Assembly (NCBI GenBank): GCA_964587525.1
Contig: CAZPLZ010000069.1
Location: forward strand, 1-17,318
Direction: 5' to 3'
Source of the DNA: CAZPLZ01 sp964587525
GTDB lineage: Bacteria; Oederibacteriota; CAKKQC01
Length of the DNA: 17,318 nt
In this document: in pieces, positions 13,987 to 17,318 of the stretch
Numbering within the stretch: position 1 is the first letter of the stretch
Layout: each line of letters opens with the position of its first letter
The notes under the pieces: generated by a model
Told to the model about the DNA's origin: nothing
Seen by the model: only the letters and a program-made list of their open reading frames with translations
The model's database searches: none
Translations under genes and position numbers: made by a program

Positions 13987-14364
13987 TTAGGATTCGGCGA
14001 GCGGCTCCTCCGTTTTCGCCGCAGGATCGTGTAATCTCCGGATCTCTGGCTCCGGCGTGTCAAAAAACTCGAGGCCGAAGGCCCACGATCCCAGCAGATT
14101 CATGAGTCCCTCGCGTTTCCACACCACACGGGCATTAAGCTTAATCTGGGTTTTTGAGGTGGGGTCGGGAAACCCAAGCAGCAAGTCATCTCCTACCCTG
14201 AGCAGCTCCACCGGGTCCGAGGAAGCGTGCAGCATCAACCCGGACAGGCTGATGTTGGACGTCTTCACCGTGAAGGGCCCGGCCGGAACCCTCGTCAGAC
14301 ACCACGCCGTACCAGTCACGGTCAGCGGGTAACGGAGAAACTTCCTACGGTTGGAAGTCTCCAT
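13987..14364 (-). CDS. PilZ-domain protein (possible c-di-GMP receptor)
   Basis: A 125-residue single-domain PilZ protein, cytoplasmic by appearance. The two c-di-GMP signatures are present: an RxxxR-type motif at the N-terminus (NRRKFLRYPL, Arg7 and Arg11) and an (D/N)xSxxG motif, NISLSG, with Asn37, Ser39 and Gly42. Residues of about 15-105 form the expected beta barrel, ending in WAFGLEFF. Such domains bind cyclic di-GMP and alter the activity of a partner. The gene starts with ATG at 14364, sharing one base with the TGA of the preceding esterase-like gene (TGATG), so it is translated by coupling and is last in the symporter operon. What it controls is unknown; the C-terminal 20 residues are charged and probably disordered. 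Confidence 0.87.
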   Translation of the reverse strand: METSNRRKFLRYPLTVTGTAWCLTRVPAGPFTVKTSNISLSGLMLHASSDPVELLRVGDDLLLGFPDPTSKTQIKLNARVVWKREGLMNLLGSWAFGLEFFDTPEPEIRRLHDPAAKTEEPLAES

Positions 14365-16265
14365 CAGGTCACGACACCGAGAACTTCAGGAAGTTTTTCA
14401 AAAGTATGGACAGCCTTGGCACAGCCGAGACGATTGTAGAGATTACGAGTCCACGAGTATGCCTCCGGGATCTTCCCAACGAGAACCAGAGGTCTGGGCG
14501 CCAGCAACCCTCCGGCCTGGGGGAGGTCCAGACGGCGGAGGATGCCTAAGAAAAGCGGGCCCTCTTCATGGCTCGCGGGAGGATCATGGAGGATGGCGCC
14601 CGTAACATCTTCCGTGAGGAGAGCGGCATAGAGGGCCAGCCCCGCTTCCGCTCCGCGACCATAGAGCCAGACCTTGCGCCCCTGAGCTTCGCGGATTACC
14701 TTTAAGGCTTGAAGACCGCGGAGCAAGTCCCACAACCGCATGGTGTCCAAGGAATACCCGACCAGGACACCGGCGCGCTCCATGAATTCCCGGGCGCTGT
14801 CGGGATAGCTCCAAAGGCCTAGGCCCCGGGTTTCCACCACACCGATTCCCACCTTTCCCGCCAAGTCCATGAAGTTTTTTCGTCCCCGCCCCAGATAGCG
14901 TATTTCCCCCACCGTCATGAGGAACGGGAGGGTCTTCTTCTCATCCCAGTCGCCCGGTGTGCGGACTTCCATGGCGATTCTGACCTTCTCCTCGGAGGTG
15001 AAAACGTAGCGGTCCACAGCTTCTCTGGAATAATCATCAAAGGTGGATTGCCACTCTAAAGAAAGATCAGGAGGGGTGCTGGGCCAGGCCTGGAACACCG
15101 TGTTCCGAAGCCAGTCCAGGGTTCTTTCTTTCTCCCGCTTCCAATCAGGAGGTCTATCCGGCAATGGGAGCCTGGCCCGGGGGATAAAGACCCGGTGGAC
15201 TGAAGGTGACAGATCATCCTGGGGAAGCTCCCCCCCAAAACACGAGAGGTCTTCCCCAGCCTCGTCCGTTCCGCTCATGTCCGGCTTCCCGTCCGGTTCA
15301 CCCTTCAGGTGCTGGTCAAACCAGGCGAAGATCGCCTCCGTGAGGATGGGACTGTAGCTGTGGGCAACAACATCCTCCACCAAGCGAAGGTTCTCCTCGG
15401 CGCCCTCATACCGCCAGACCTTCAGCATCTTCTTGAAAACCTTTCGATACGACCAGGGATAAAAATGAACATCCCGTGCCTGCGCCGCGATCAACACGGG
15501 CCTCGGCGCCGCCAGGCAAAAGGCCTCCTCCAGCGGCATCTGATACAAGTTGGGATAAAAGGTGCAGTCGCAGTGAGTATCCAAGGTGTAATCCTTAAGG
15601 TGCTGAGGGATGTGCGCCGTGGAACAACACGGCGCAGCGGCTGTCACCCGGTCCTCGGCAGCCATGAGCCACCAGGAGATGGTCCCCCCTCCGGAGATCC
15701 CGGTGACTCCCATCCGCCGGGGATCCACCTCCGGGCGAGTGACAAGGTAGTCCAAAGCCCGGATGGCGTTCCACAGCTCCACCCCCGCGGGGCTGTATCC
15801 CTGAGCGATCCACTCCAGATGCCGGCCACCGTGGGTGCCGCGGTGCAGACCCCGCCCATCGTTCTGCTCGATGGTGTCCACGATCAGCGTCACGTAGCCC
15901 CGGCGGGCAAACCCCCTGCCCCAGGCTTGGTAGTGGACCTTACCCTTGGCGTTGTGCCCGCAGAGGTAGAGAATCGCAGGAGCCTTTAGAACCCCTTCCG
16001 GCACGTACAGGTTGGTCCTCACGTAGAGTCCCGGCAGGCTTTGGAAGACCACTCTTTCAATTCGGTAGCCCTCGCGTTGCAGGCTCCCGCGCAGCTCGCT
16101 CATCAAGGAAGTTTTCTCCCTGGGCGGATGAAGACCCATCATCTCGAGGAACTGTCTGCGCCTCTCCGTCCTCCGATCCTTCCAGGCCTTCACGTCGTTC
16201 TCACTCTTTAGAAAGGCCTCGGAGAGGCTTTCCGCGCGCCGGATGAAGTCATCGAGAAGGGTCAT
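14364..16265 (-). CDS. Two-domain alpha/beta-hydrolase (acetylxylan-esterase-like) protein
   Basis: A 633-residue protein with two tandem alpha/beta-hydrolase units and no signal peptide. The first unit (about 65-325) has nucleophile Ser191 in VTGISGGGTISWW, candidate Asp265 in AQARDVHFYPW and candidate His302 in VVAHSYSPILTE. It resembles carbohydrate-esterase or acetylxylan-esterase families that deacetylate or de-esterify sugars. The second unit (about 430-625) repeats the layout (VWLYGRGAEAGLALYAALL, then LLAPRPLVLVGKIPEAYSW). At its G-x-S-x-G site the residues are G536-R-G538-A-E540, so the nucleophile is missing and this half is probably a pseudoenzyme. It overlaps the small membrane protein by ATGA (16262-16265) and the PilZ gene by TGATG, so it belongs to one tightly coupled operon with the symporter. 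Substrate unknown; an esterified sugar is plausible. Confidence 0.82.
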   Translation of the reverse strand: MTLLDDFIRRAESLSEAFLKSENDVKAWKDRRTERRRQFLEMMGLHPPREKTSLMSELRGSLQREGYRIERVVFQSLPGLYVRTNLYVPEGVLKAPAILYLCGHNAKGKVHYQAWGRGFARRGYVTLIVDTIEQNDGRGLHRGTHGGRHLEWIAQGYSPAGVELWNAIRALDYLVTRPEVDPRRMGVTGISGGGTISWWLMAAEDRVTAAAPCCSTAHIPQHLKDYTLDTHCDCTFYPNLYQMPLEEAFCLAAPRPVLIAAQARDVHFYPWSYRKVFKKMLKVWRYEGAEENLRLVEDVVAHSYSPILTEAIFAWFDQHLKGEPDGKPDMSGTDEAGEDLSCFGGELPQDDLSPSVHRVFIPRARLPLPDRPPDWKREKERTLDWLRNTVFQAWPSTPPDLSLEWQSTFDDYSREAVDRYVFTSEEKVRIAMEVRTPGDWDEKKTLPFLMTVGEIRYLGRGRKNFMDLAGKVGIGVVETRGLGLWSYPDSAREFMERAGVLVGYSLDTMRLWDLLRGLQALKVIREAQGRKVWLYGRGAEAGLALYAALLTEDVTGAILHDPPASHEEGPLFLGILRRLDLPQAGGLLAPRPLVLVGKIPEAYSWTRNLYNRLGCAKAVHTFEKLPEVLGVVT

Positions 16266-16369
16266 CGTCGTGATCGGAGGATGCGTTTGAGATCCCGGAG
16301 AAACCAGACAAAAATCGCGATGGCGCCAGGGCCCAGGACGGCGACCGCGAGCCAGGTGGCTGTTTCCAT
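16262..16369 (-). CDS. 35-residue single-helix protein, possible symporter accessory protein
   Basis: A short protein starting METATWLAVAVLGPG and ending RDLKRILRSRR: one hydrophobic helix (about residues 5-23) followed by a basic cytoplasmic tail. Its ATG at 16369 shares one base with the symporter stop (TAATG), and GGAAG lies just upstream. Its TGA overlaps the esterase ATG (ATGA). A longer open frame to 16474 exists but lies inside the symporter gene, so the ATG at 16369 is preferred. Small one-helix proteins encoded directly after sodium:solute symporters are known as accessory proteins, and this sequence has that look (TWLAVAVLGPGAIAIFVWF). The function is not established. Confidence 0.75.
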   Translation of the reverse strand: METATWLAVAVLGPGAIAIFVWFLRDLKRILRSRR

Positions 16370-17318
16370 TACTTCCGTCCTAGCATCTGGCCGGCGATGA
16401 AACCTAGTCCCGAGACCGGCAGTGCAAACAGCACGGAATACTCCCGCCAGATCTCCGCAGACCCGATGCGCCAAACATACGAGGCTTCATCCGCGTTGAA
16501 TTCCCCGTTCACGTATACCAGGGTATAAAACACCACGAGGGCTGCCAACCCCGCAAGCGATGCGGTCAGCCCGCAGATCCGCCTGGGCTTCAAGTACAGG
16601 GCGCCCATGACCGGTACAAACACGACCGCAACCATGACGCTGGCCATGAAGATCCAGGCGTCATAAATGCGCTGAAACGCCAGCGAAACGGCCACGCCTA
16701 AGAGCATGACCACGAACACCCCAGCACGCGTCATCCGGATCAACGTTCGATCGTCCATCTTTCCCCCGGAGAGGGGCCGGACGATATCGTAGGAGATATT
16801 CCCACTGGCCAGCAGGGAATAGGAATCCACACTCGACATGGCGGCAGCCAGGATCCCGGCGAGGAACAGCCCTTTCATCCCCACCGGGAGCGCCAGCAGG
16901 CACATGGCGATCAGCGCTTGCCGGCCCTCCAGGTCCGCGGCCAGCAGGTGTTCCGCGACCGCCGCCCGGGCAATCATGCCAATGATGGTCACCCCCCAAT
17001 CGTAGGCCGCCCACAGAAAGATACCGATGAGGAGGGCGTTCCGGATGGTTCGCTCGTCTTTCGCCGCAAAGATTCGTTGATAAAACGCCGGCTCCACGAA
17101 CACGGTGAGCGCCCCGCAGCACCATGCCAGAATCAGCCAAGGGCTCACCCCCCCCGTACCCGTCATATGCGCAGCGGGGAGAGCTTCCACAAACCCAAAT
17201 CCTCCAACCATGTTGAGCGCGATCGGAATCGCGACGGCCAGCGACACGCTCATCAGGAGGAACTGCACCGTATCGGTGATGGCATCCGCCCACAACCCCC
17301 CCACCAACGTGTACACCA
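16369..17318 (-). CDS. Sodium:solute symporter (SSS family), 5' end cut by the window
   Basis: The visible part is 316 residues; the true N-terminus, about 150-200 residues, lies beyond 17318, and the frame continues off the edge. It has eight or more hydrophobic helices. YTLVGGLWADAITDTVQFL is the family signature at the end of an early helix, and GILAAAMSSVDSYSLLASGN (near the middle) carries the Ser-Ser pair expected at the Na2 sodium site. These transporters bring a solute into the cell using the sodium gradient across the inner membrane. The substrate (sugar, sialic acid, acetate, amino acid or other) cannot be called. It heads a four-gene, stop/start-overlapping operon with a one-helix protein, an esterase-like protein and a PilZ protein. 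Neighbouring hydrolase genes suggest a sugar-related solute, but this is inference. Confidence 0.9.
   Translation of the reverse strand, partial: VYTLVGGLWADAITDTVQFLLMSVSLAVAIPIALNMVGGFGFVEALPAAHMTGTGGVSPWLILAWCCGALTVFVEPAFYQRIFAAKDERTIRNALLIGIFLWAAYDWGVTIIGMIARAAVAEHLLAADLEGRQALIAMCLLALPVGMKGLFLAGILAAAMSSVDSYSLLASGNISYDIVRPLSGGKMDDRTLIRMTRAGVFVVMLLGVAVSLAFQRIYDAWIFMASVMVAVVFVPVMGALYLKPRRICGLTASLAGLAALVVFYTLVYVNGEFNADEASYVWRIGSAEIWREYSVLFALPVSGLGFIAGQMLGRK

Noticed and set aside
15309..15989. 226-residue forward open frame opposite the esterase gene
   Set aside because: Shadow of a gene with strong homology on the other strand; no ribosome-binding site or recognisable family.
16370..16474. 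Upstream extension of the small membrane protein to 70 residues
   Set aside because: It lies wholly within the symporter 3' coding region, is Arg-rich without structure, and the ATG at 16369 has the coupling overlap.

Overview
The window comes from a high-GC, Gram-negative-type bacterium, probably an uncultured one seen through a metagenome. An O-antigen ligase-like enzyme implies an outer membrane. There is a UbiA/UbiX pair for quinone biosynthesis, a sulfatase-fold enzyme, a GH-A glycoside hydrolase, a carbohydrate-esterase-like protein and a sodium:solute symporter. These fit a heterotroph that uses polysaccharides. I cannot name the phylum. Bases 1-32 are pure G, which looks like a sequencing or assembly artefact at a contig end.

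Layout, left to right. (1) 95-2089 (+): O-antigen ligase/polymerase with a TPR tail. (2) 2138-2790 (-): a compact, more AT-rich PIN/RHH toxin-antitoxin pair, separated from the ligase by a GC-rich hairpin repeat. (3) 2892-8394 (+): a run of CopD-like membrane protein, UbiA-type prenyltransferase (apparent CTG start), UbiX, sulfatase-fold enzyme and GH-A glycosidase. Most junctions are overlaps or very short gaps; a second copy of the hairpin repeat, inverted, lies between ubiA and ubiX. (4) 8436-9866 (+): a secreted HExxH putative metallopeptidase of more AT-rich composition. (5) 9930-13157 (-): pheT, a coiled-coil protein and zapA. pheT has no pheS beside it. (6) 13182-13952 (+): an inositol-monophosphatase-family enzyme, probably HisN-like, divergent from pheT over only 24 bp. 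(7) 13987-17318 (-): a symporter (5' end cut by the window), a 35-residue single-helix protein, a two-domain esterase-like protein and a PilZ protein. All three junctions in this last group are stop/start overlaps.

How the genes work together. UbiA and UbiX are both used in menaquinone or ubiquinone assembly: UbiA attaches the prenyl tail and UbiX makes prenylated FMN for a UbiD decarboxylase. The second enzyme half of the block (sulfatase fold plus glycosidase) has no obvious link to quinones. The last block looks like an uptake-plus-hydrolysis operon with a possible c-di-GMP-binding partner.

Two recurring themes stand out. First, TATAAT-like -10 boxes lie only 6-12 bp upstream of start codons at several transcription-unit heads (copD-like, pheT, hisN-like, possibly the ligase), which predicts leaderless or nearly leaderless mRNAs. 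Second, a GC-rich palindromic repeat occurs in two opposite-facing copies, one of which appears to supply the ribosome-binding site of ubiX. I saw no CRISPR array, tRNA, rRNA, insertion sequence or clear new defence system.
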